In this document: positions 8,406 through 15,522 of the stretch, piece by piece | Layout of the letters: each line of letters opens with the position of its first letter | Position numbering within the stretch: the first letter of the stretch is position 1 | NCBI GenBank assembly: GCA_017608575.1 | Contig: JAFCFP010000013.1 | Coordinates: 1 to 23,707, forward strand | Direction: 5' to 3' | Source of the DNA: Candidatus Iainarchaeum sp. | GTDB lineage: Archaea; Iainarchaeota; Iainarchaeia; Iainarchaeales; DTGL01 | DNA length: 23,707 nt | Position numbers and translations under genes: made by a program | Notes under the pieces: generated by a model | Database searches by the model: none | What the model was told of the DNA's origin: nothing | What the model saw: the letters and a program-made list of their open reading frames with translations, nothing else

Positions 8406-9710
8406 TCAAAGCTTTCTTTTGTCAATTACGTGCTTTGCTTTTCCCTCTGTTCGAGGCAGAGAGCCAGGTTCAACCAATTGCACTTTTGCTTTTATTTGGA
8501 GAACTGCCAGCATGTTTGCATCAAGCTTTTTTTCAAGTTCCAGCAAACTGTTTTTGTTTTTCCATGCTTCTGGTTTTACTTCCACTTGTATTTCCAATGT
8601 GTCCAAATTATTAACCCTGTCAACTATTATTTGATAAAATGGTTCAAGTTCTGGAATGTCCAAAATCACTGTTTCAATTTGTGATGGAAAAACATTAATT
8701 CCACGCACTATTAACATGTCATCCGCTCTGCCGGAAATTCGTTCAATGCGTGGATGGGTTCTGCCACAGGAACATTTTTCAAAGTAAAGCTTTGAAATAT
8801 CTTTAGTGCGATAGCGCAAAACAGGAAAGCCTTCTTTTGTAATCGTTGTAAAAACTAATTCTCCTTCTTCTCCTTCGCCTAAAACCTCGCCTGTTTTTGA
8901 ATCAATTATTTCAGGAATAAAATGGTCATCAAAAACGTGCAAACCATTTTGCTCACTGCATTCAGCTGCAACTCCTGGCCCAATCACTTCACTCAATCCA
9001 TACATATCATAAGCTTTAATTCCCGTTCTTTTTTCAATCTCAGAACGCATGTTGTTGGACCAAGGCTCTGCTCCAAAAAAACCTGTTTTTATTTTTATTT
9101 TTTTCCTGTCAATTTGCATTTGCTCCATTGTTCCAAACAAGTAAAGAGAATAAGAGGGAGTGCAGCATAAAACAGTGGTGCCAAAGTCCTGCATTAACAT
9201 TATTTGCCTTTTGGTATTGCCAGTGGAAATTGGCACAATTGTTGCTCCAATTTTTTGCGCTCCATAATGAAATCCCAGTCCACCAGTAAACAAGCCATAG
9301 CCATAGGCATTCTGTACTACGTCTTCACTGGTAACACCAGCCATTGTGAAAGCCCGAGCCATTACTTCGCTCCAAACCTCGTCAATATCACGTTGAGTGT
9401 AACCTACAACTATTGGTTTTCCGGTTGTTCCGGATGAAGCGTGCAATTCCACTATTTTTGAAAGTGGAACAGTGAACATTCCGAAAGGATAAGTGGCTCG
9501 TAAGTCATCTTTTACGGTAAAAGGAATTTTGCTCAAGTCATTTAATGATTTTAGGTCTTCTGGTTTGAAACCAGCTTGTTTAAATTTTTCTTTATAAAAT
9601 GGAATTTTTGCACATCTTTGAACTGTTGCCTTAAGCCTTTTAAATTGCAATGTTTTTCTTTCCTTTAATGGCATTGTTTCAATTCTTTCATTCCAATACA
9701 AAAAAGGCAC
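8406..9710 (-). CDS. paaK: Phenylacetate-CoA ligase (AMP-forming)
   Basis: This is an adenylate-forming enzyme that joins phenylacetate or related aryl acids to CoA with ATP. The P-loop-like A3 motif is ASSGTTGKPIVVGYT. A5 is YDMYGLSEVIGPGVA, A7 includes LRYRTKDIS, A8 is RISGRADDMLIVRGINVFPSQIE shortened by the family's usual spacing, and the C-terminal LPRTEGKAKHVID holds the A10 catalytic lysine. A CSCGRTHPRI segment typical of PaaK is also present. I place the start at the GTG at 9710, giving 434 residues that begin a few residues before the family motif YWNERIETMP. A TTG at 9743 and an ATG at 9674 are alternatives. The gene faces the aminotransferase-iorA-iorB operon and ends 16 bases from it. 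Whether it makes or uses aryl-acetyl-CoA in vivo is not settled by sequence. Confidence 0.92.
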   Translation of the reverse strand: MPFLYWNERIETMPLKERKTLQFKRLKATVQRCAKIPFYKEKFKQAGFKPEDLKSLNDLSKIPFTVKDDLRATYPFGMFTVPLSKIVELHASSGTTGKPIVVGYTQRDIDEVWSEVMARAFTMAGVTSEDVVQNAYGYGLFTGGLGFHYGAQKIGATIVPISTGNTKRQIMLMQDFGTTVLCCTPSYSLYLFGTMEQMQIDRKKIKIKTGFFGAEPWSNNMRSEIEKRTGIKAYDMYGLSEVIGPGVAAECSEQNGLHVFDDHFIPEIIDSKTGEVLGEGEEGELVFTTITKEGFPVLRYRTKDISKLYFEKCSCGRTHPRIERISGRADDMLIVRGINVFPSQIETVILDIPELEPFYQIIVDRVNNLDTLEIQVEVKPEAWKNKNSLLELEKKLDANMLAVLQIKAKVQLVEPGSLPRTEGKAKHVIDKRKL

Positions 9711-9789
9711 CCCCAAAAAAATACATTGAAATAATTCGCACAAAAAAGTTTAAAATTGAAAGAGGTTTGCTTTATTCTTTAAATTAATT

Positions 9790-11007
9790 TTAATGCAACA
9801 CTCTTTTAAGGGCCTTTTCAGCAATAACCAAAAAGGCTCTTTCTCTTAGTTCTCGAGCCGATAATGCCCTATAATTACTTGTTTCCTGCAATTCATCAAG
9901 TCTTTTGTTAATAAACTGAATGTTTGAACGCGCTTTTTCCCTATCTCCCTTGTTTGCTTCAAAAACAGCTGAATAAACCCTTGCTTCATTTATTTCTTTC
10001 AATGAAAAATCCTTTCCAAGTCCAAACCTTTCAAGCAAAGTAGATTCATGCAGCCTTGCTTTTCTTCTCTGATTTCTGGCTTCTTCTTTTTCTTTTGCAT
10101 TTAATTTTGGTGAAAAAGACCTCATCAAAGCCATTTCAAAAAGCAATGGCTTTCTAAACGCTCTTTCAACATCCACTCTAACTGGTTTAAGGGGTTTTAA
10201 TTTTTTCCCCAAAATGGATTTAAGACCACGAGCTCTTGCTTCTCTTTCAAGAAAAAGCCTTCCTTTGTAAGGAGTTATTGAAAAAGTCCTAATCCAGCCA
10301 CGGCTTTTAAGGCCTTCCTTTTCTCCTTTTATAAGTCCTGCCTTTGAAAGAGTTATTGTTATCTTAGCTGCAGATGCTGACGTAATTCCGGCCCTTCTTG
10401 CAATTTCTTTTCTTGTTCTTGCACCTTTGGCTATTGCTGTGAGCACTTTAAATTGCTTTTCTTGCAATCTTGGCATTTGAGGAACAAGAATTGAATTAAC
10501 ATTTATTTTTGGTTTTCCATATAATTCACATACGAAAGGAACAAGTTTTGCTCCAAGGGGTGACAAAGTAAAGATTGCAGCATTTCGCTCAATGTTTGGG
10601 TTTCCAACTCTTGTCAGAATTCCAAAATTGCAAAGCTTTCTAACAGTGTAAACCAAAGAGGCTTCTTTTTTTTTCAGTTTTTCTTCCAATGATGGCGCAC
10701 GGGAAATATTTTCAATTATGCCTTTTTTTAGACATAAAGCAAATAATTGGTCTCCTGTTAGACCGCCACTGGCTAATCTTTTAACTATTTCCTTATTCCA
10801 TAAAAAAGAGTTTGCAAGAGAACTGAAGAATTCTCTTGGCTTAATTCCCTTTTCTAATAAAAAAAAGCGCAATCTTGTATCCCTTTCAATAAGCTCCATT
10901 AGGACATTCATGCTTTTAGCTGAAGCCCTTTGTCTGCGGGACCGCCATTCACTTGCTTTGCGCTTGGCTCGTTTTTGTTTATTAGGGGTTCTTTTCTTTG
11001 CAGTCAT
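9790..11007 (-). CDS. Putative DNA-binding protein with two winged-helix domains
   Basis: I do not recognise a named family. The N-terminal ~35 residues are a basic tail rich in Lys and Arg (KKRTPNKQKRAKRK). A first winged-helix-like segment covers about residues 75-155 and ends in a wing-like IFTLSPLGAKLVPF. A second, clearer MarR-like helix-turn-helix covers about residues 185-255: KVLTAIAKGARTRKEIARR, GITSASAAKITITLSKAGLI, then a wing ending RTFSITPYKGRLFLE. The C-terminal ~120 residues are charged and helical, with an arginine-rich run. A transcription regulator is the simplest reading. The start is the ATG at 11007; a GTG four codons upstream overlaps the TATA-like box. It lies upstream of the aryl-CoA ligase on the same strand and divergent from an acetate transporter, so regulation of either is plausible but unproven. 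Confidence 0.7.
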   Translation of the reverse strand: MTAKKRTPNKQKRAKRKASEWRSRRQRASAKSMNVLMELIERDTRLRFFLLEKGIKPREFFSSLANSFLWNKEIVKRLASGGLTGDQLFALCLKKGIIENISRAPSLEEKLKKKEASLVYTVRKLCNFGILTRVGNPNIERNAAIFTLSPLGAKLVPFVCELYGKPKINVNSILVPQMPRLQEKQFKVLTAIAKGARTRKEIARRAGITSASAAKITITLSKAGLIKGEKEGLKSRGWIRTFSITPYKGRLFLEREARARGLKSILGKKLKPLKPVRVDVERAFRKPLLFEMALMRSFSPKLNAKEKEEARNQRRKARLHESTLLERFGLGKDFSLKEINEARVYSAVFEANKGDREKARSNIQFINKRLDELQETSNYRALSARELRERAFLVIAEKALKRVLH

Positions 11008-11018
11008 TAAAAAAACCA

Positions 11019-11028
11019 CTTATAAAAA
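11019..11028. promoter_or_regulatory. TATA-like box in the divergent intergenic region
   Basis: The sequence CTTATAAAAA forms a near-ideal archaeal TATA box on the plus strand. It would start transcription near 11050, leaving a leader of about 40 bases with a strong GGAGGAG ribosome-binding site (11081-11087) before the transporter ATG at 11093. Because TTATAA is symmetric it could also serve the minus-strand winged-helix gene, but the spacing to its ATG at 11007 is then too short. Confidence 0.45.
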
Positions 11029-11092
11029 AAGGAAGCAAGTGAAGGTTTTAAAACATTTCAGGAAACAATTTAAAAAAAATGGAGGAGAAAAA

Positions 11093-11662
11093 ATGACTGA
11101 ATTGAAAGCAAATCCCGCGCCATTAGGTTTGGCGGGATTCGGAATAACCACTGTGCTGTTAAACTTGCATAACGCTGGGCTGTTTTCACTGGGAAGCATG
11201 ATTTTGGCAATGGGCTTGGCTTATGGTGGCTTGGCTCAAATTATTGCTGGAATAATGGAATTCAAAAAAGGCAATACTTTTGGGCTTACAGCATTCACTT
11301 CCTATGGCCTTTTCTGGATTTCACTAGTGTTGTTGTTGGCATTGCCTGAAATGGGAATAGGAAAAGCACCAGAGGCAACAGCAATGGCTTTTTATTTGGC
11401 AATGTGGGGCTTGTTCACGCTGTTAATGTTTTTTGGAACACTTAAAACAAACATTGCCTTACAGTTTGTTTTCGCTTCGCTTGCATTACTGTTTTTCCTT
11501 TTGGCAACAGGAGAATTCACTGGTAATGCTTTTTGGACAAGGATTGCCGGCATTGAAGGCATCATCTGCGGGCTTTCAGCTTTCTATTTGGCAATGGCTG
11601 AAGTGCTAAATGAAGCACTTGGAAAAACCATACTGCCAATCTGTCCAGTGAAGAAAAAATAA
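11093..11662 (+). CDS. GPR1/FUN34/YaaH (SatP-type) acetate transporter
   Basis: This 189-residue membrane protein belongs to the acetate uptake transporter family, which moves acetate or succinate across the cytoplasmic membrane. The defining N-terminal signature NPAPLGLAGFGITT is present at about residues 7-20. Six hydrophobic helices follow, with family-like segments such as GGLAQIIAGIMEFKKGNTFG, SYGLFWIS and a FYLAMAE near the end. The length is normal for the prokaryotic family. The open frame extends far upstream into the divergent gene, but the ATG at 11093 is clearly the start: it follows GGAGGAG by a few bases and the family begins there. In an organism predicted to ferment amino acids it could release acetate. 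Uptake is equally possible. A hairpin terminator follows directly. Confidence 0.93.
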   Translation: MTELKANPAPLGLAGFGITTVLLNLHNAGLFSLGSMILAMGLAYGGLAQIIAGIMEFKKGNTFGLTAFTSYGLFWISLVLLLALPEMGIGKAPEATAMAFYLAMWGLFTLLMFFGTLKTNIALQFVFASLALLFFLLATGEFTGNAFWTRIAGIEGIICGLSAFYLAMAEVLNEALGKTILPICPVKKK

Positions 11663-11663
11663 C

Positions 11664-11705
11664 CAGGGAAATTCATTCCCTGCTTTTTTATTTTTTCTTT
11701 TTCTC
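11664..11705 (+). terminator. Hairpin plus T-rich tract terminator
   Basis: A perfect 7-base inverted repeat, CAGGGAA (11664-11670) and TTCCCTG (11676-11682), is separated by a five-base loop and followed by a tract of mostly T from 11683. It begins two bases after the stop codon of the acetate transporter. The form is that of a bacterial intrinsic terminator; in archaea the T-tract alone is usually what ends transcription. Confidence 0.7.
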
Positions 11706-11720
11706 TTAAGAGGTATAAAA

Positions 11721-13043
11721 ATGGAGCACGATTTGACGATTGGAAGCATTCGCAAGAATTTATTTCACATGGCTTGGCCTTTAATGCTGGGCATGTTGTT
11801 CCAGACAGCATTCAATATTGTTGATACAATTTTTGTTGGAATGCTTGGTCCAAAAGAGCTTGCAGCAATTTCCCTAACTTTTCCTGTTGTGTTTGTTTTT
11901 ATTGCGATTGCTTCCGGTTTGGCAATTGGTGCCACTTCGCTTGTTGCACAAGAAATTGGAGCCAAAAACTACAAAAAAGCCAACAATATTGCAGAGCATT
12001 CACTGCTTTTTGCCCTGCTTTTTGGAATCATAATAGCAGTGCTGGGAATTTTGTTCTCGCCTTTTTTGTTCAGTTTTATGGGTGCTACTCCAAGCGTTTT
12101 GGCTCTTACAATGAGTTATTCTAATACTATTTTCATTGGATTTATTTTTCTCTTTGTTGGGTTCATTGCAATGAGTTTAATTCGAGCCCAAGGAAACACT
12201 AAAACACCTATGAAGTACCAACTGTTTGCAGTGTTGTTGAATGTTGTCCTTGACCCAATAATGATTTTTGGATTACTGGGCTTTCCCGCTTTGGGCTTGA
12301 TTGGAGCAGCAATTGCCACGGTTTTTTCCAGAATAATAATGGCTTTGCTGAATTTTGCCTATCTTTTGAGGGATAAAACAAAAATAAAGCTGAGGCCAAA
12401 AGATTTTTCACTGGATTTGTCAATTATTAAAAGAATCGTTTTTGTTGGATTACCTGCATCCATTGGGCAGTCCATTAATTCAATTGGAATGATTTTGTTG
12501 ACAGCATTGGTTGGAGGCTTTGGAACAACGGCAATTGCTGCTTATGGAATTGGAATGAGGCTTGATTCACTGGTGTTATTGCCAATAATGGGTTTAACAC
12601 AGGCAGTTATTGCAATTGTGGGACAAAATTATGGCAAAAAAGAATTCAACAGGGCAATCCGCACGGTTAAATATTCTACTGTTTTTACCAGTGGAATTTC
12701 ATTTCTTTTCTCAACAGTAATGATTTTGTTTCCTGCTTTCTTTTTTCTGCCATTCACTCGAGAGCATGAGATTATTTCAATTGGTACAACATATCTTTCA
12801 ATTGTTGCATTTGGATACGTGTTTAAAGGCATAATGCTTACACTAAACGCTGGATTTATGGGATCTGGAAAAACATTCATTTCAATGCTTTTAATTGCCG
12901 GAAATTGGGCTTTGACTTTGGGCATTAGCTGGCTTTTAATTCCAGCACTTGGCCTGAGTGGAGTGTGGTTTGGAATTCTTTCATCAACTGTTTTGACTGC
13001 AATGGCTGCTTTTGCTGTATTCAAAAGCAAGAAATGGCTATAG
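11721..13043 (+). CDS. MATE family multidrug/metabolite exporter
   Basis: This 440-residue protein is a MATE transporter, which exports cationic or other small compounds in exchange for Na+ or H+. It has about 12 helices in two homologous halves. The first half shows MAWPLMLGMLFQTAFNIVDT, the highly typical ATSLVAQEIGAKNY and LIRAQGNTKTPM followed by NVVLDPIMIFG. The second half shows VGLPASIGQSINSIG, AVIAIVGQNYGKKEFNRA and the matching FMGSGKTFISMLLIAGNW. Start and length fit the family, and the ATG follows GAGGT. It begins 39 bases after the terminator hairpin of the acetate transporter, so it is probably a separate unit, although no convincing TATA box is visible in that gap and some read-through may be needed. 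The substrate is unknown. Confidence 0.93.
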   Translation: MEHDLTIGSIRKNLFHMAWPLMLGMLFQTAFNIVDTIFVGMLGPKELAAISLTFPVVFVFIAIASGLAIGATSLVAQEIGAKNYKKANNIAEHSLLFALLFGIIIAVLGILFSPFLFSFMGATPSVLALTMSYSNTIFIGFIFLFVGFIAMSLIRAQGNTKTPMKYQLFAVLLNVVLDPIMIFGLLGFPALGLIGAAIATVFSRIIMALLNFAYLLRDKTKIKLRPKDFSLDLSIIKRIVFVGLPASIGQSINSIGMILLTALVGGFGTTAIAAYGIGMRLDSLVLLPIMGLTQAVIAIVGQNYGKKEFNRAIRTVKYSTVFTSGISFLFSTVMILFPAFFFLPFTREHEIISIGTTYLSIVAFGYVFKGIMLTLNAGFMGSGKTFISMLLIAGNWALTLGISWLLIPALGLSGVWFGILSSTVLTAMAAFAVFKSKKWL

Positions 13044-13096
13044 GTTGCAAAAACCCAAAAAAGCCAAAAGGGATTAATTTAATAAGAATTATTTCC

Positions 13097-13105
13097 TTAA
13101 AATAA
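13097..13105 (+). promoter_or_regulatory. TATA-like box for the antiporter gene
   Basis: TTAAAATAA is centred about 23-26 bases before the GTG at 13124, the expected spacing for a transcript beginning at or next to the start codon. The out-of-frame ATG at 13114 is not used. Confidence 0.4.
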
Positions 13106-13123
13106 CACATTTAATGCCTTAAG

Positions 13124-14296
13124 GTGCTTGGCTTGCTTAACATTTTTCTTTTTTTGAGTGCAACGTTCCTTCTCACTTTCCTAATTGGGAGAGCGCTTGA
13201 AAAAATCAGGGTGCCCTGGATTTTTGGAGCATTATTGCTTGGAGCAGTGCTTGCCATTCACAATCCTTTTGCCTCGGTTACTTCATCTGAAACATTTGCA
13301 TTTCTGGCAAACCTTGGCATGTTTTTTTTATTGTTTGTAATAGGCTTTGAAATTGATTTGAAGGAAATGAAAAAGGAAAGCTTTTTCATTGTAAAGGCAA
13401 CCTTTTTTATTATTTTGCTTGAAGCGGTTATTGGAAGCATTTTAATCCGTTTCCTTTTTGGGTATGAATGGTTTATTTCGTTCCTTATAGGGCTTTCATT
13501 TGCAACCGTTGGAGAAGCAGTGCTTATTCCAATACTTGACGAATTTAAAATAATCAATTCAAAACTCGGACAGGCAATAATTGGAATTGGATTGTTTGAT
13601 GACATAATCGAAATATTCCTTTTAGTGTTAATCGTTGTGGTTGTTGGTTCAACCCAGTACAGCCATTTCAGCATTGGTGTTGTGCTTGTATCGCTTTTGG
13701 CATTGTTTTTGCTCACAGTTGGATTTGTAAAACTGAAAAAGGAAGGAAAACAATTCGTTTTCCTAAACATTGAAACTCTTTTCTTTTTGTCGTTGTTTGT
13801 TTTGTTCCTTTTTGTTGGAATTGGAGAATATGCAAAAACAACAGCGCTTGCAGCACTGCTTTCAGGAATTGCTTTGAAGACATTCATTCCAAAGGAAAGG
13901 CTTCAATTAATTGAAAGCGAAATAAAAACAATGTGTTATGGGTTTTTTGCGCCTGTTTTCTTTCTCTGGATTGGAATTCAAATGGATTTGGGTTATCTTG
14001 CATCAGCGCCACTTTTAGTACTGCTCATTATAATAGCCACAACCAGTGCAAAAATCCTTGGAAGCTATATTGTTTCAAGAAAAGAGCTTAAAGTGAAGGA
14101 ATCCGCTTTGCTTGGCATTGGATTGTCTGTGAGGTTCAGCACAAGCATTATAATAATAAAAATATTATTTGACAATGGCTTCATTGGAAAAGAGCTTTTT
14201 TCAGTAATTGTTGCTTCAAGCATTGTTTTTACCTTTGTTGTACCGCTTTTGTTTTCATATCTTCTATCAAAATGGAAAATTGGAAAATCACATTAG
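13124..14296 (+). CDS. CPA2-type cation:proton antiporter
   Basis: This 390-residue membrane protein belongs to the monovalent cation:proton antiporter-2 family (KefB/NapA-like). It has about 12 helices. Characteristic segments are RVPWIFGALLLGAVL in the second helix, NLGMFFLLFVIGFEIDLKE, GLSFATVGEAVLIPILDEF, and GIGLFDDIIEIFLL. The paired aspartates of the last are the ion-binding motif that marks the electrogenic NapA-like branch. ETLFFLSLFVLFLFVGIGEYA and FFAPVFFLWIGIQMDL complete the pattern. No C-terminal TrkA-N/RCK domain is present, so it lacks the nucleotide-controlled gate of full KefB proteins. The GTG at 13124 is the only sensible start. It probably exchanges Na+ or K+ for H+ and serves pH or salt balance. 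It stands alone between the MATE gene and the KaiC-like gene. Confidence 0.9.
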   Translation: MLGLLNIFLFLSATFLLTFLIGRALEKIRVPWIFGALLLGAVLAIHNPFASVTSSETFAFLANLGMFFLLFVIGFEIDLKEMKKESFFIVKATFFIILLEAVIGSILIRFLFGYEWFISFLIGLSFATVGEAVLIPILDEFKIINSKLGQAIIGIGLFDDIIEIFLLVLIVVVVGSTQYSHFSIGVVLVSLLALFLLTVGFVKLKKEGKQFVFLNIETLFFLSLFVLFLFVGIGEYAKTTALAALLSGIALKTFIPKERLQLIESEIKTMCYGFFAPVFFLWIGIQMDLGYLASAPLLVLLIIIATTSAKILGSYIVSRKELKVKESALLGIGLSVRFSTSIIIIKILFDNGFIGKELFSVIVASSIVFTFVVPLLFSYLLSKWKIGKSH

Positions 14297-14350
14297 TTAC
14301 TGCTTGTGCAAAGAGTTAATGCAAAGGTTAGGTTTTAATATGGAATATTC

Positions 14351-14376
14351 TTATATAATTACATTTACTTTGGAGG
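14351..14376 (+). promoter_or_regulatory. TATA-like box and ribosome-binding site before the KaiC-like gene
   Basis: TTATATAAT (14351-14359) is a strong TATA-like box centred 28 bases before the ATG at 14383, which would make the message leaderless. A good GGAGG (14372-14376) sits seven bases before the same ATG and would be useless in a leaderless message. Either this box is not the active one or transcription starts earlier, for example from TTTTAATAT near 14334. Confidence 0.45.
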
Positions 14377-14382
14377 ATTTCA

Positions 14383-15444
14383 ATGACCAAAGGCATTAAT
14401 TTCAATAAACTTTTAAAAAAGAGAGAAGGAAAAAAAACAAACAAAGCAAAAGCAAATCAAGCAAAAAAGAAAAAATCTAAGGAAAAAAAACAAACAAAAA
14501 TAAAACCAAAAAAAACTTCTTTCAATGCAATAATTAAAAGAGCGGAAAAAAAACTAAAATCTCCCTCTCATCCATTCAATATTAAACCAAAATTTGAAGA
14601 AAACATTCCAAAAACTGAACATTTCAAGGCAGTGCTTGAATCCCCTAAAGGAAAAAAAAGCAGTGGTTTTGACCAACTTGCAGTAAAAAAGGCACTTGCA
14701 AAAGCAGAAAGAATTGAAAAAAGACTTGGAAAAACAAAAAAGGGCAAAATTGAAAGAGTTCCAACAGGAATTGATGGCTTGGATGAATTAATTGAAGGCG
14801 GTTTTGAAAAAGGTTCAGCAATTCTCTTAGCTGGCTCTGCTGGCACTGGCAAAACATTGTTTGGATTACAATTTCTTTACTATGGAGCAGTTAAATACAA
14901 TGAACCAGGCATATTTATTAGCTTTGAAGAAGAAAAAGAATCATTGTATAGGCATTCAATTTCTTTTGGTTGGAATTTTGAAGAATTGGAGAAAAAAAAC
15001 CTGTTTCGCGTTCTAGAATATAAACCACACCAAGTTGAAAAACTAATAAAGGAAGGCGGTGGCCCTATCAGAGATACAATAAGAGAAATGAAAGCAGAGC
15101 GATTGGTTATTGATTCCATTACAAGTTATGGTCTTTTGTTTAAGGACGAATATTCCAAAAGGCAGAACATTTTGAAATTTTTTGATTTATTGCACAAATG
15201 GGGTTGTACTTCAATAATTATTTCTGAACTGCCACCAAAAGCAGCGGAAATAAAAGAAGGCTCTGTGGGATTTCTCACTGATGCAATTATTTCACTTTAT
15301 TATTCAAAAGAAGAAGAAAAAGAAATCCGTGTTCACAGTTGTGAAATATTAAAAATGCGTGGAACCCATCACACTAATAAATTACTGGCTGTGGGTTTTG
15401 AAAAAAACGGCATAAAAATATATCCCCAAGTGGAAGTGTTTTAA
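14383..15444 (+). CDS. KaiC-like RecA-fold ATPase with lysine-rich N-terminal tail
   Basis: The C-terminal two thirds (from about residue 124) form a single KaiC/RadA-type ATPase domain. It opens with the typical RVPTGIDGLDELIEGGFEKG, has Walker A GSAGTGKT at residues 151-158, a SFEEEKESLYRH segment after strand 2 and Walker B RLVIDSI (Asp244). It ends in a LKMRGTHHTNK segment typical of archaeal KaiC-like proteins. The first ~120 residues are unusual: a low-complexity run very rich in lysine (about residues 10-47), then a helical linker. Single-domain KaiC-like proteins include the archaellum regulator FlaH, which partners the motor ATPase FlaI. Because this gene directly precedes a pilin and motor cluster, a similar partner role is possible, but the likeness is at superfamily level only. 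A signalling or nucleic-acid-bound ATPase is an alternative. The ATG at 14383 follows GGAGG. Confidence 0.85.
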   Translation: MTKGINFNKLLKKREGKKTNKAKANQAKKKKSKEKKQTKIKPKKTSFNAIIKRAEKKLKSPSHPFNIKPKFEENIPKTEHFKAVLESPKGKKSSGFDQLAVKKALAKAERIEKRLGKTKKGKIERVPTGIDGLDELIEGGFEKGSAILLAGSAGTGKTLFGLQFLYYGAVKYNEPGIFISFEEEKESLYRHSISFGWNFEELEKKNLFRVLEYKPHQVEKLIKEGGGPIRDTIREMKAERLVIDSITSYGLLFKDEYSKRQNILKFFDLLHKWGCTSIIISELPPKAAEIKEGSVGFLTDAIISLYYSKEEEKEIRVHSCEILKMRGTHHTNKLLAVGFEKNGIKIYPQVEVF

Positions 15445-15485
15445 AAAATAGCATTTAATCATGAACACAAAAACCAATGATTAGC

Positions 15486-15493
15486 TTTATTAA
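15486..15493 (+). promoter_or_regulatory. TATA-like box before the pilin operon
   Basis: TTTATTAA is centred about 33 bases before the ATG at 15523, which predicts a leader of only a few bases. The 78-base gap after the KaiC-like gene, together with this box, suggests the pilin cluster has its own promoter. No Shine-Dalgarno-like sequence is seen before the ATG, in keeping with a very short leader. Confidence 0.4.
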
Positions 15494-15522
15494 TCCCATT
15501 TTACTATTAATTAAATGGTTTT

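Noticed and set aside
10718..11092. An upstream extension of the acetate transporter frame
   Set aside because: The extension runs through the divergent winged-helix gene, and the family N terminus and GGAGGAG point to the ATG at 11093.
13258..13887. A 209-codon minus-strand frame opposite the antiporter
   Set aside because: Same shadow effect; the antiporter motifs on the plus strand are clear.
15456..15483. Inverted repeat TAATCAT/ATGATTA after the KaiC-like gene as a terminator or operator
   Set aside because: The stem is only seven AT-rich bases with a 14-base loop and no T tract directly after; in sequence of this composition it is easily a chance match.
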